NCBI GenBank assembly: GCA_017979445.1
Contig: CM030716.1
Location: 14,651,443 to 14,715,442, forward strand
Source of the DNA: Akebia trifoliata
Taxonomy: Eukaryota; Streptophyta; Magnoliopsida; Ranunculales; Lardizabalaceae
DNA length: 64,000 bases
Direction of reading: 5' to 3'
Position numbers and translations under genes: made by a program. This document shows, in pieces, positions 12,487-23,092 of the stretch. Each line of letters opens with the position of its first letter. Positions within the stretch are counted from its first letter, which is position 1. The notes beneath the pieces are model-generated. The model saw nothing but the letters and a program-made list of their open reading frames with translations, made no database searches and was not told the DNA's origin.

Positions 12487-12925
12487 ATTGTGTTATTTAT
12501 AGATCATTCCAGGATTTTCTTTTCTCGTGAGAAGTAATCTCGAAGAATCTCCTGATTCTCAAGATCCTAAACAGAATGGGGATCTTTTGGATTGGATATG
12601 CTATACTGGGGAGATGTCCTCCGAGATCTCTAGGCTTCGCATGCACAAACCAAAATTAAGGATATTTTTTTACCAGTTCTGCCCTACTTGACAGACTATG
12701 TCTTGTTCAGTATTGTGCTACCCTTCAAGCCAAGTTAGGTGCTTTCTACCTTGGCTTGCCCTTCTGCTAGGCAGCGCTCCATATGCTGAACTGCACATGG
12801 TACCACTTAACCGGCTTAGACACATGTATGGTCTAGATGACTATGTGGTTATTTCCCTCTACAATTAGTATTAGAAGAATTTGCATTGTTTCATAAATTA
12901 AAAAAAAAATGGTATTCGAAACACC
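12487..12925. other. Unassigned, possible 5' leader of the Tat-like element
   Basis: Less AT-rich than its neighbours, without recognised coding sequence. It lies upstream of the gag remnant on the minus strand. LTR ends could not be placed. Confidence 0.35.
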
Positions 12926-13130
12926 TAGAAGTGAAAATACCAGAAAATTGAGAAAAAAAGATGAAACGATAAAATGTTAGAATCACACCCGAGGGGTGAT
13001 GTCCATATTTTACAATATTATGTTATGTGTGGATTGATGAACAAATATCTAGGGTAATTTATTTTTAAGTGCATGTTTATTTACTTTTTGTTAATGCAAG
13101 GCATTGGTTTAATTTCCTTACTGTTATTTA
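12926..13130 (-). repeat. Gypsy LTR, 3' part (similar to 59720-59830 reversed)
   Basis: ACACCCGAGGGGTGATGTCC and the flanking GATGAAACGATAAAATGTTAGA are the reverse complement of the sequence around 59740-59800. With 16215-17450 it forms one LTR split by a nest of insertions. Confidence 0.65.
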
Positions 13131-13187
13131 CTTTAGGTCAAAGGGCCATAATTACATAGTAGGACATATATATATATATGTTTGTAT

Positions 13188-13572
13188 GGGTCAGGATCAA
13201 GGGCCGTATGAAAAAACATATGTAAAAACAATGTAACATTAATAAATTTTCAAAATATGGATTAGAAGTTTCAGATTGAGCTGATTTTTTGTGAGAATGA
13301 TCTTTATTATGGGAAGATCATCCGAAAAAAAAAATCAGTCCAATATGAAACTTCTAACCCCATTAAAAGTGATTTAGAATGTGGACCGTCGATTTTTTGT
13401 CAATTTTGATCAATAATTTGTAAATCACTTTTGATAGATTTAGAAGTTTCAGATTGAGCTGATTTTTGGTGAGGATGATCTTCTCATCATAGTGACCATC
13501 CTCGCAAAAATCAGCTCAATCCAAAACCTCTAACCCATATTTTGAAAAACCATTGTTTTTACATATGTTCCC
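13188..13572. mobile_element. Double-hairpin MITE, copy a
   Basis: Begins in a TA tract with GGGTCAGGATCAAGGGCCGT, as copy c does at 14959. Two internal hairpins carry the family core GATTTTT..GTGAGGATGATC and its inverse, separated by a GTGGACCGTCGATTTTTT spacer. The outer arms (CATATGTAAAAACAATG) are inverted at the right end. The right terminus is disturbed by copy b. Confidence 0.8.
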
Positions 13573-13924
13573 TAAAGTTTGCCAAGTTTGGTGCCAAACA
13601 TTTTTCAAAATATGGGTTAGAAGCTTTGGAATAAGCTGATTTTTTGTGAGGATGATCTCTATGATGAGGAGATCATCCTCACCAAAAATCAGCTTATTCC
13701 AAAACTTCTAACCACATCAAAAGTGATTTACAAAAATTGGATGGTCCTCGATTCTTCAACTTGTAAACTAGGGTTAGAAGTTTCAAAATGAGCTGATTTT
13801 TTGTGAGGATGATTTTTCACCGTAGAGATCATCCTCACAAAAAATCAGCCTATTCCAAAACTTCTAACCCCATCAAAAGTGATTTACAAAAAATGTTTGG
13901 CACCAAACTTGGTAAACTTTAGGG
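13570..13924. mobile_element. Double-hairpin MITE, copy b
   Basis: Terminal inverted repeats of about 35 bp: left CCCTAAAGTTTGCCAAGTTT, right the near-exact inverse ending AACTTTAGGG. Between them stand two hairpins with the GTGAGGATGATC core. It abuts copy a on the left and a 46-bp palindrome on the right. Confidence 0.8.
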
Positions 13925-13966
13925 CTGTCGAACCGTTCCCATATATGGGAACGGTTCGGCAGCCCT
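13921..13966. repeat. 46-bp near-perfect palindrome
   Basis: AGGGCTGTCGAACCGTTCCC, then ATATAT, then GGGAACGGTTCGGCAGCCCT: 23-bp arms with a single mismatch. The right arm is the first part of the foldback element's inverted repeat, so the left arm looks like the end of a second, otherwise missing copy. Confidence 0.9.
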
Positions 13967-14944
13967 GCTCTCTGCCCTCTTTCGTGCCTAGTTTTTATGG
14001 TCGTACTATAAAAACGAATCCAACGGCTCGTTTGCTCTAACCGGTTATAAGTTTAAAAACTCACTAATTAACTAACGCCCCCTGTTCAGTTTTCTATTCA
14101 TTCATAAATCCCTCACATAAACTACTTCTCCTCTTCAATCAGAAACCTCTACAGAACGAATCCAACTTTCTCCTCTTCAATCAGAAACCTCTACCCCTCT
14201 CTCTCTCACTCTAATACGACGCCATCACCGTCGATCTCTACCCTCTCTCTCTCTCTCTCTCAAACACTAATTGATGAGCTTCTCCTACCTATGTACATTT
14301 GCTCAGAAATGCCATCAATATGGATTTGGTGGTCATATTCACGCATTGTTGCAAACTGTGCTAGTTTTATAGAAGGGGACTTAATTTTGCACAATCAACC
14401 TATATCCACCAAGGAACACATATGGGATCATCACCACCAATGGATGGAGATCACCCCATTGATGAATGCTACACTAGGCCCAACACCATGGAATGGTATA
14501 TGAAAAATGGATTGAGGGCCATCCCATTGAGGAGCCCTACAAGGCCACTAGTTGCTAACATCCCATTGAGGCAGAGAGGGTAGAGATCGACGGTGATGGC
14601 GTCGAGTCGTTCGACGCGACGGTAGAGTTTGAGAGAGAGAGAGAGGGGTAGAGATCAACGGTGATGGCATCGTATTAGAGTGTGAGAGAGAGGGGTAGAG
14701 GTTTCTAATTGAAGAGGAGAAAGTTTGATTCGTTCTGTAGAGGTTTCTGATTGAAGAGGAGAAGTAGTTTATGTGAGGGATTTATGAATGAATAGAAAAC
14801 TGAACAGGGGGCATTAGTTAATTAGTGAGTTTTTAAACTTATAACCGATTAGAACAAACGAGCCGTTGGATTCATTTTTATCATATGGCCATAAAAACTA
14901 GGCACGAAAGAGGGCAGAGAACAGCGTTGCCGAACCACTCCCTA
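13947..14944. mobile_element. Foldback element with about 330-bp terminal inverted repeats
   Basis: The left arm 13947-14275 is repeated inverted at about 14570-14944. Both hold GCCCTCTTTCGTGCCTAGTT, CTCACTAATTAA, CTCTTCAATCAGAAACCTCT and a CT/AG microsatellite. Outer ends: GGGAACGGTTCGGCA against GGGAGTGGTTCGGCA, flanked by TATAT on both sides as a possible target duplication. The centre of about 290 bp is unrelated to the arms. Long inverted repeats without a transposase fit a non-autonomous Mutator-like or foldback element; the superfamily is not settled. Confidence 0.75.
14422..14583 (+). other. Small open frame in the loop of the foldback element
   Basis: A 53-codon frame starting MGSSPPMDGDHPIDE, with the motif IPLR twice. 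No homology recognised. It could be a captured gene fragment of Pack-MULE type or chance. Not claimed as a gene. Confidence 0.2.
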
Positions 14945-14957
14945 TATATATATATAT

Positions 14958-15356
14958 AGGTCAGGATCAAGGGCCGTATGAAAAAACATATGTAAAAACA
15001 ATGTAACATTAATAAATTTTCAAAATATGGATTAGAAGTTTTGGATTTAGCTGATTTTTTGTGAGGATGATCTTTATTATGGGAAGATCATCCAAAAAAA
15101 AAAAAATCAGTCCAATCTGAAACTTCTACCCCATTAAAAGTGATTTAGAATGTGGACCATCGATTTTTTGTCAATTTTTATCAATAATTTGTAAATCACT
15201 TTTGATGGATTTAAAAGTTTCAGATTGAGCTGATTTTTTGTGAGGATGATCTTCTCATCATAGTGACCATCCTCACAAAAAATCAGCTCAATCCAAAACT
15301 TCTAACCCATATTTTGAAAAACCATTGTTTTTACATATGTCCCTTGAACCACCCCT
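14958..15356. mobile_element. Double-hairpin MITE, copy c
   Basis: Flanked by TATATATA on both sides. Starts GGTCAGGATCAAGGGCCGTA like copy a; the right end reads CATATGTCCCTTGAACCACC. Outer arms CATATGTAAAAACAATG are inverted. Both internal hairpins carry the GTGAGGATGATC core. Sequence is very close to copy a. Confidence 0.85.
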
Positions 15357-15365
15357 TATATATAT

Positions 15366-15733
15366 ATGGGTCCCGCCCAGCAACAAACATTTTCACAAAC
15401 ATTTTGGCAAAACATTTTTCAAAACATGGGTTAGAGGTTTTGGAATGGGCTGATTTTTGGTGAGGATGATCTCTATAGTGAGGAGATCATCCTCACCAAA
15501 AATCAGCCCATTCCAAAACTTCTAGCCCTAGTTTACAAGTTGAAAATTTGTGGACCGTCCATTTTTTGTAAACCATTTTTGATGGGGTTAGAAATTTGGA
15601 ATGGGCTGATTTTTGGTGATGATGATCTCCTCACTGTAGAGATCATCCTTACCAAAAATCAGCCCATTCCAAAACCTCTAACCCATGTTTTGAAAAATGT
15701 TTTGCCAAAATGTTTGTTGCTGAACATTTCCTT
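15366..15733. mobile_element. Double-hairpin MITE, copy d
   Basis: Lies between TA tracts. Outer inverted repeats exceed 100 bp, with CAGCAACAAACATTTT on both ends. The left internal hairpin has a perfect 37-bp stem (15437-15473 with 15483-15519) around a 9-base loop; the right hairpin is similar with a few mismatches. The best preserved copy. Confidence 0.9.
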
Positions 15734-15759
15734 ATATATATATAGAGAGAGAGAGAGAG

Positions 15760-16128
15760 AAATGTTCAACGTCCAACCATTTACCCAACAATTTGCCCAA
15801 CATGTTTTGTCCTACATAAGTTTTGGAATGGGCTGATTTTTGGTGCGGATGATCTCTACGGTTAGAAGATCACCCTTACCAAAAATCAATCTATTCCAAA
15901 ACTTCTAACCCCATGTTTAGAAGTTGAAAAATTGTGGACCGTCCATTTTTTGTAAACCATTTTTGATGGGTTGAGAAGTTTTGGAATGAACTGATTTTTG
16001 GTGAGGATGATATCCTCACCATAGAGATTATCCTCATCAAAAATCAGCTTATTCCAAAACTTCTAATCCATGTGGGACAAAACATGTTGGGCAGATTATT
16101 AGGTAAATGGTTGGGTGCCAAACGGGAC

Positions 16129-16130
<2 letters not shown>
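15760..16130. mobile_element. Double-hairpin MITE, copy e
   Basis: Outer inverted repeats of about 50 bp: CCAACCATTTACCCAACAAT on the left, the inverse on the right with three changes. Two internal hairpins follow the family plan. An AG/TA tract lies to the left and a long TA tract to the right. Confidence 0.85.
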
Positions 16131-16163
<33 letters not shown>

Positions 16164-16205
16164 TATATATATATATATATATAGATATATATATATATAT
16201 ATATA
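16131..16205. repeat. TA microsatellite
   Basis: About 75 bp of nearly pure TA with two GATA interruptions. It marks the right edge of the MITE nest, where the LTR resumes. Confidence 0.95.
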
Positions 16206-16214
16206 ATTATTTTG

Positions 16215-17450
16215 TAAATTGTTAAAGAGCTTGTAAATACTTGAAGGGATAGTCCGTCATATCATCCGGAGTGACGTGTTATCCTATGATATACGATATG
16301 GACAACCAAACTCATATGTGGTATGGGACACATTTAAGAGTCGAATCACAACTGGAATCTAGGTTTATTCCTCTCTATCTTTATTAGTTAACTTGTAATG
16401 TAAAGGTGGTCGTATACGAATGTGGATGTATAACGGGAATCAAATACAAGCCCGATAGGCATAGACGAAGATGATTGGTCAGTAATCACTAATAATCTAT
16501 AATAGTCAAACATTCTAAAACATCGAAAAGAGACCTATTACTTACAATCACATCAAATGGTCAGCCTGAGCCGAATTAATGGTTAATCAACCGTGGTAAT
16601 GCAGCGACCAGTTACAAAATCAGGAACTAAAATCAGTAAAGGATTGGAATATCATATCCCGATTATGAACGATCCAATAATAGAATCCCAACTCTCTAAT
16701 TCCATTACTTTACCATTGTGTATTATGTATCTATTATTTTATTTTGAATTATAAAATGAAAAGTATATTTACCATCTAAATTTTATCAAGTAGAATTGTA
16801 TAAAAGGAAAATATTATAATATGAGTATTGGTGATTCATGTGATGTGAATTTTAACTGTGTAGATACCCATCATTGGTTATATGTACCAATTAATCATAA
16901 TTTATCTTATAAAACTATGCATGTATTGAAATGATGGAGAATGCTTACTTGCTCATGCTATGAGAGGTTATTAATGGGAATTGTTTGTTCACCTACTAGG
17001 TAACCATTGTTACTTACCCTTTCTTTCCCGATTTTTTAGTTTTAGAACCTACAATTGTCAAGGCGGACGTGGAGCCAACGAGTGAAGAGCTTTTGGTTTG
17101 TCATATAAACGACCAAAATCTACTACCTGGTGAGCACTAAGGCTATATCTAGTTGCATCAATCCGTGTAGGTTGTATATAGATTTTGGGTTGAGTGTTAG
17201 GTTCATGTAAATCTTATATATTGTTACACTTTTCACATATTTTACATTTCGTATTCACTCTACATTTGGCTTTCGTTATTATTATGTTCTTTTATATATA
17301 CAAGATGTTTTGTTTAAGGTTTAACGGGTAATAGTTGTGTCATGGAATGCTAACATAAACAGAGGAGACCACACTGAAGCCTCAGGGATGTCACTTAGTA
17401 CCTCGAGATCTGGCATGGGCATTTGTATTAGCATTGCAGGGCGCCACAAC
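16215..17450 (-). repeat. Gypsy LTR, 5' part (similar to 58238-59530 reversed)
   Basis: Ordered reverse-complement matches to 58238-59530: GATAGTCCGTCATATCATCC, AAAGGTGGTCGTATACGAAT, GATGATTGGTCAGTAATCAC, and near the LTR start GGAGACCACACTGA with CTCGAGATCTGGCATG. On the minus strand the LTR would begin TGTGGCGCCC at about 17450, directly next to the truncated integrase. Confidence 0.75.
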
Positions 17451-17452
17451 TA

Positions 17453-18444
17453 TTGTTGTGTCAGAACTCATCTAGGGGTAGGCGAGTTTTCCAACTACCT
17501 CTAAATTCCCAAACACATGCTCGAACCATGTCTTCCAATATCTGAATCACCTTCTATGATTGTCCATCTGACTACGGATGAAATGTTGTACTAAATTTGA
17601 ATTGAATACCTAGAACTGTGTATAGGCTCTTCTAGAAATATGAAGTAAATCTAGGGTCCTGATCTGATATAATGGACACCGATACTCTGTGTAGTTTGAC
17701 TATCTCGACGATTTAGATCTTGCTTAGTTTGTCTACCGTGTTTGTAAACTTGATCAATATAAAATGAGCTATTTTCGTCAATTTATTTATAATTACCTAA
17801 ATCGTATCTAGATCGTCACCAGTCTTGGGTAACCTTAATACAAAATCCATGGTTACGTGCTCCCATTTTCATTCCATTATTGGCAATGGTTGAAGTATAC
17901 TTGATAGTCGTTGGTGCTCTATTTTAACTTGTAGACAAGCCAAATACCTACTCACAAAATCTTCAACATCCTTCTTCATTCCAGACCATCAAAAGTGACT
18001 TCAAAGATCTTTTTGGATCGTTGTACCTCCTAGGTGGATCGAGTATCCCGATTAGTGTGCCTTACTGAAAATCTCTGCCCACAGTTGAACATCTGAAGGT
18101 ATCCATTATCTATCTCAAAATCTGAGTCTCCCGTTGTTATTTATGTTTTAGTCTTCGTTTTCTGTGTTGTCCACCCTCAATTGATAGTTTGCTAAATCTA
18201 CATCCAGTCCCTAAAGTTTCGTGATCCTTGTGATTTGCGAATTATGAATCCTAATCATGGCCAAATAATTGTGTTGCTTTTCTATCTCAATTGACTTATC
18301 AAATGCGAATTAGGCCAATATCTCTAGCATCTACCACACATGCATAATCATATATGCTAACGTGTTCCCATTCTTCCTACTAAGTGCATCAACTACTACG
18401 TTCACCTTGCCCAGGTGATATTCCAATGGGAAGTCATAGTCCTT
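17453..18444 (-). pseudogene. Gypsy (chromovirus-like) integrase remnant
   Basis: Minus-strand translation: KDYD, EYHLGK, ALSRK (end of RNase H), then the zinc-binding and core integrase: SGMKKDVEDFV, LACLQVK, LQPLPIMEWKWEHVTMDFVL, ISDQDPRFTS, TTFHPQSDGQ, LEDMVRACV. Catalytic DD region residues are visible but stops interrupt the frame. It ends abruptly at a NNS motif against LTR-like sequence, so the integrase C-terminus and any chromodomain are missing. Confidence 0.85.
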
Positions 18445-19100
18445 AGGGGGGCGGAACGCAGCTCGAGGGGAAAGGTGCAACGCCCCCGCAACAGGAAGAG
18501 GCAGTTGTCATTTGAAAAAATTGACTGCAAGTTGAATTAAGTTATGGCCCTCTTTGGATCGTTCTGTAATATTCTGGTGGTTGCTGCAAAGAATGATATC
18601 GTAACTCCTATAGAAGTAATAACAATCTCACCTGCCAAATCAAGGTATGAACTCGGCGCGGATTCCCCCTTTTTGTGGCATCGAAGAAGCGACTTTTTTG
18701 CCTGCCCATGCCTCCCCATGTCTCTTTCCCCCAATCGGTGGATGTCTCCCCTAGTGGTCTAGGAATGAATGGCTTGAATCAATCTAAACTGATTATTTAT
18801 AGGAAGGATTCGATCCGGTCACCCCACCCGGAAAAAGGATAAACCTCTCTTTCCCAACCTATACGCTACCGAACAAAAGGGTGTGGGAAGGAGATTTGGA
18901 TTCAAGTTAGGGTTGCCCCTTACGGCTAAACTAACGTTGACCAAACTCCCCCCCCCCCCCGCGAGGTGAACCATAAGCTGGAAGCGGCCCTCGTGTGATT
19001 TCATGGTTGGTGTTTAGTGGCGGGGTAGGGAGCCTATAGGATATTCATCTAGTTTCACCCCATAAAGCAAGAACTAGCTTACATTAGCTAACTGGAGAAT
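18445..19100. other. 656-bp insertion with organelle-like DNA inside gypsy pol
   Basis: The gypsy frame runs RRWMEYL up to 19101 and resumes KDYD at 18444, the exact continuation expected in this family, so these 656 bp are an insertion. Base composition is clearly more GC-rich than the surroundings, with C and G runs. One part matches mitochondrial nad5. No clear target duplication; only TTA / ATAA-like microhomology at the joints. Confidence 0.8.
18519..18650 (-). pseudogene. nad5: Fragment of mitochondrial nad5
   Basis: On the minus strand the peptide SFFAATTRILQNDPKR and the following CTTAATTCAACTTGCAGTCA match a conserved plant NAD5 segment (SFFAATTGILQNDLKR, then YSTCSQ). Compared with the remembered nad5 sequence there are several substitutions and one extra A, which shifts the frame just after the match. 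NAD5 is a membrane subunit of mitochondrial complex I; this nuclear copy cannot be functional. Similarity fades beyond both ends. Confidence 0.75.
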
Positions 19101-20310
19101 AAGGTATTCCATCCAACGTCTCTACCTCATATTCAACTTCTTCTGTGAGAATATGTTCTTCAAACTATTGTGATCAGAAAATATCTCAAATGTCTCCTCA
19201 TAAAGAAAGTGTCTGCAAATCTTCAGGGTGAAGATTTTAGATGCCAGTTCTAAATCATGATCTAGATAGTTCTTCTCGTGCATTTTCAATTTCCTTGACA
19301 CATAAGATACAACTTTCTTATTTTGAATGAACACACATCAAAAACCTATCCTCGATGCATCCGTGTAAATAGTCAACTTTTCTATAGCAATGTGTATTAC
19401 CAAAATCGGTGTGGTAGTCAATCTCTTCTCCAATTCCAAGAATGTTGATTCACATTTTTTATCCTAGTCAAACTTTACGTTTTTCTGAGTCAACCATGTC
19501 AAAAGTGTTGTAAGAGTAGAAAAATCTCAAAAAACCTTCTATAATAACTGGTCATTCCAAGAAAGCTTCTAAAATCTGCAACCGTCTTGGGCTATTTTCA
19601 ATTCAATATCATTTTCACCTTTGCGAAATCTATTAAAATCCCCTCATACGACACAACATGTCCCAAAAACTTTACTTCGATTAGCCAGAATTCACAGTTA
19701 CTAAATTTGGCATACAACTAGTGCTCCCTCAATGTCTAAAGTGTTATTTTAGGAGAAGCAATCCGAACTCTCAACAAAATATAAAAAAGGACTACAGGCT
19801 TGTGTAGATATCGTATTCTTCCCTCGAATTGGAGTAAGTATCTGTGAATACAATCACAAATTTATCGAGGTATCTCCAAAATACTTGATGCATCAAATCC
19901 ATAAATGTTGCTGATACATTAGTCAATCCAAAAGGCATCACTAGGAACTCGAAGAATCCTAGTCTCGTGCAAAATGTGATCTTCAAAATGTCTTTCTCTT
20001 TATCCTCAATTGATGGTAACCAAATCTGAAATCAATCTTGGAAAAGTGTTGGACACCTGGTAATTGGTCGAACTAGTCCTCTATTCGAGGAAGAGGGTAT
20101 TTTTTCTTGATAGTATCTTGGTTCAATCGCATGTAATCGATACACAGTGAACCATCATTTTTCTCTATGAATAAAATTGAAGCTTCCCTAGATGAGAAAC
20201 TCAATCTAATGAAACTCAAACACAGAAGTTCATCTATCTGAGCCTTCAACTTGCGGCACTTTGCTAACACCATCTGGTATGGAACAATGGATATCAGTTC
20301 CATGTTGGGT
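19101..20310 (-). pseudogene. Gypsy (chromovirus-like) RT and RNase H remnant
   Basis: RNase H part (19334-19122): VVSYVSRKLKMHEKNY, DLELASKIFTLKIC, DHNSLKNIFSQKKLNMR. RT part: GLFEF-like FLVMPFGLTN, FMDLMHQVF and FVIVFTD (19986-19792), and N-terminal [15 protein letters not shown] with KYPLPRIED (20303-20073). The YxDD-type motif reads FTDT, and stops and frame breaks are present. This is the same element as the integrase at 17453. Confidence 0.88.
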
Positions 20311-20935
20311 GCTAAGTTTATAGAGAACTCTATCTCTCAGTTTGGTGGTAATCCCTATAATTATTCCGAAAACACATCTAACAAGTCACAAACCATTGCT
20401 ATGTCAATCATAGACAGGGTGATCTCCTCTAATGTTTCCAAACTGTTCAACTAACCTTGAAAATTCTTTATTCAATTCTAGAATCCTTTAAACTTCACCT
20501 TCGGGTATCCCGATCTCTTTAATGTCACTGTATTAAAAAAATAGTCCACATGGGCATAGTTCTGAACTAACTAGCACATTCCTAAAATCAAATCAAAGTG
20601 TTGCAATTCCAAAAGTGTGAGGTCGACGATCATATATTGATCAGATATTGTAATAGTGTAATCTTTACAAATGGATTTAGGTATGTGTCGATCTCTTAAA
20701 GGTGTAGTCAAAAATAAAGTTCGTCATGCATTCGTTATCTCTAATTTTAGCATGTGTAAAAATTTGATAGAAATGTAACAATTGGATAATCCCATGTCTA
20801 TCAGAACTCTAGCTTGCATATTAGAAACTATGATGTTACCTTCAAAGACCTCGTCTGAAGTCGAAACCTCCTTTTGTGTCACGTGACCCTCCTAATGTGG
20901 CCAACTAATCCACATCCGTAGCATGTAACTTGTCC
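20311..20935 (-). pseudogene. Gypsy protease and zinc-knuckle remnant
   Basis: Minus strand: CYGCGLVGHIRRVT near 20930-20890, a CCHC knuckle whose last Cys has become Thr; then VLIDMGLSN, FDLILGM and VDYFF of the protease, leading into [15 protein letters not shown] before the RT. Stops are present. Confidence 0.75.
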
Positions 20936-22040
20936 TGGTGCTTTTCTCTGGGGAGTGGGTGGTCTAGAACTCTTAAGCGGCAGCCTAGTCATCAGTAGTG
21001 TAGGGCCTCTCAGTGTCGATGGTCTCTAATTAACCTATCTAATCTGAGCTTCTATTGGTTTCCATATCTAAGTAGGTGGCGGTCTATGCGGTACATAAGA
21101 CTAACCTGAAATTTTGAGCCTCACAAGCCTATTAACTAGGTCTACTCAACTCTGGAATTCTCCGGTAAGGTGACTGATTTGTCTCTTAGCGGCCTGTAAC
21201 TCATCATCTTCTTTCTCGGTCCTCTACACTATGTTCACCATCTCCAAATAGTTGTTATTTTCAAATCCAGTCATTCTGCTAAAAAAGAATGGCTTCAAGC
21301 CTCTGAAGAATCTCCTCATTTTCTTTAGTTCCATGGCTACCAAATCTAGTGCATATCATGAAAACTAGGTAAATCTGGTCCATACTCCGTCATTGTCTGT
21401 GTCCCCTAGTTCAGGTCTACAAATTCTTGGTACTTAGTCTCTCTAGTCGTTTCTGACATGAACTTTTCCAAAAATAACATATGAAACTCCCTCCAAGTAG
21501 TGAGTGCATCTTCTTGAACATTCTTCACTGATCTCTACCACTGACTAGTATTTCCTTCTAGCTTGAAAAAAGTCAAAGTGCCTTTCTGTTCGTCTGTGCA
21601 ACCTATAGCGATCAATAGCTCATCCGCCCTCAATATCCACTCAGTTGCTTTTACAGGGTTGACAGATCCCCTAAAGATGGTGGTTGTAATCTCTGAAAGT
21701 TTTGTAGTAGCATCCCTACTTGCATCTGTTCATGAGGTAAAGAAGGCCTCATGATAACAGGTAGTTGCAACAAAAGTACTAACTCTTGGAGAGAAACTTC
21801 GGATGGAGTAGCCTCAGCCCCCTGTGGATGTGTCTGACGTCTCCTAATCTCAACCATCTCCTCTATGATTCTTGATAGGGTTTCCATGATACAAGTCATA
21901 ACATCCAGTAACTAAATCATCTGATCTTCATTATCCTATCATGCAAGCTAACCATCATCTACAGTTCTCTTTCCTTTTTCTATCCTTCTCATATCGTTAA
22001 TTGCGTGCTCAGTGTCTAAAAACACTGAATTATCCATACA
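20936..22040 (-). pseudogene. Gypsy gag remnant
   Basis: Positioned upstream of the zinc knuckle on the minus strand. The stretch 21899-21651 (IIEEMVEIRRRQ, then QEQMQ- and LLQNFQRLQPPSL-like pieces) resembles the low-complexity N-terminus and capsid start of chromovirus gag, and pieces around 21500 correspond to the capsid core. The 5' end gives way to R2 at about 22040; no 5' LTR is seen. Confidence 0.6.
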
Positions 22041-22044
22041 TTTC

Positions 22045-23092
22045 CCAAACATTTATCTCGATTTCCGTCTTTATTTCATTACTTTAGATGAATAATTGTG
22101 TTAAATCTCCATTTATCACATTTCATGTTACGTAGACTTAATTATACAAAATAATTGTAAATATCATAAAATGGATCACGTGTGTTGATTGTATAGGTCA
22201 ATGATCAACTCATCCAGATGGACGCCGCATCACTGAAGCAAGAGTGCAATGCAATTAGGAAGTCAAATCAAGCATGCAGTGAAAAAATGAAGTCTTATGC
22301 TTCTAGAGCACTGCGACGTAGTGAATTCTCAATATGGCGCAATCCTCCTCAGTTAGCTTGTCCTAAATTTTTTCTATGTTGCTTCACACATGAGATTATA
22401 TGCAAGAGTAGTAGCGGCTATATTTGGATCATTCGAGAACACCTCAAGTCTAGAAATAGATCATTTTTTCAGAAGATCAAGCTCAATTCATTAGATCCAA
22501 AATTCATTCCATCTTGTTGAGTTTTTCTCTATTTTTATCTTTTTTAGTTAGGTTTCTTTTCTATTTTAATCCATTTGTATTAGGAATATTGTAAAACTTA
22601 CATTAGTTCATTAATTATCTAAGAAGGCTTGGATTGTAATAGACTAGGGAAGGATGACGGTTGGACGATACCGTCACGACTCCTTAGATTCGCAAATCAA
22701 ATTTGGAGTTGGTGGCCTAAGTCGATTCACCCTATCTAACACATGAGGTAAATTCGAAACACCCACACCTCTCATTACTAGTAGGTTACTACTTGCCTTT
22801 GTTTGTTATTTTTCACTTTGCACACACTTAGATTGGTTAATTAGGTTTAATAAAGAACACCCATCTTTAAGGGATAGCACCTTAAGATAAGGATTGAAAG
22901 TCATTACCAATTCCTTGCTCTAATTAGGAAAATCAATTCAATAGTCATCCAATCAAACTAATTAAAATCAATTAGACTTGACTAGGGCCCACAAGCTCAA
23001 TAAGAAAAATTTACTTCAAGTTGTGTCGATTGTCCTTCTTGATCATATTTGGCATTCTAGTAAGATTTTACACTTTTGAGGGAATAGACTCA
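22045..23092 (+). repeat. Repeat R2, second copy (LTR/leader of Athila-like family)
   Basis: Corresponds to 950-1400 joined to 2577-3150, so this copy lacks the R1 copy B region. TCTAGAAATAGATCATTTT stands where copy one has a TATA box. It continues after the MITE at 24180 with CAATCTATTCGAGAAAGGAA. Confidence 0.7.

Noticed and set aside
18819..19004. 61-codon minus-strand frame in the organelle-like insert
   Set aside because: Could not be matched to any mitochondrial or plastid protein that I recognise, and it lies across C runs.
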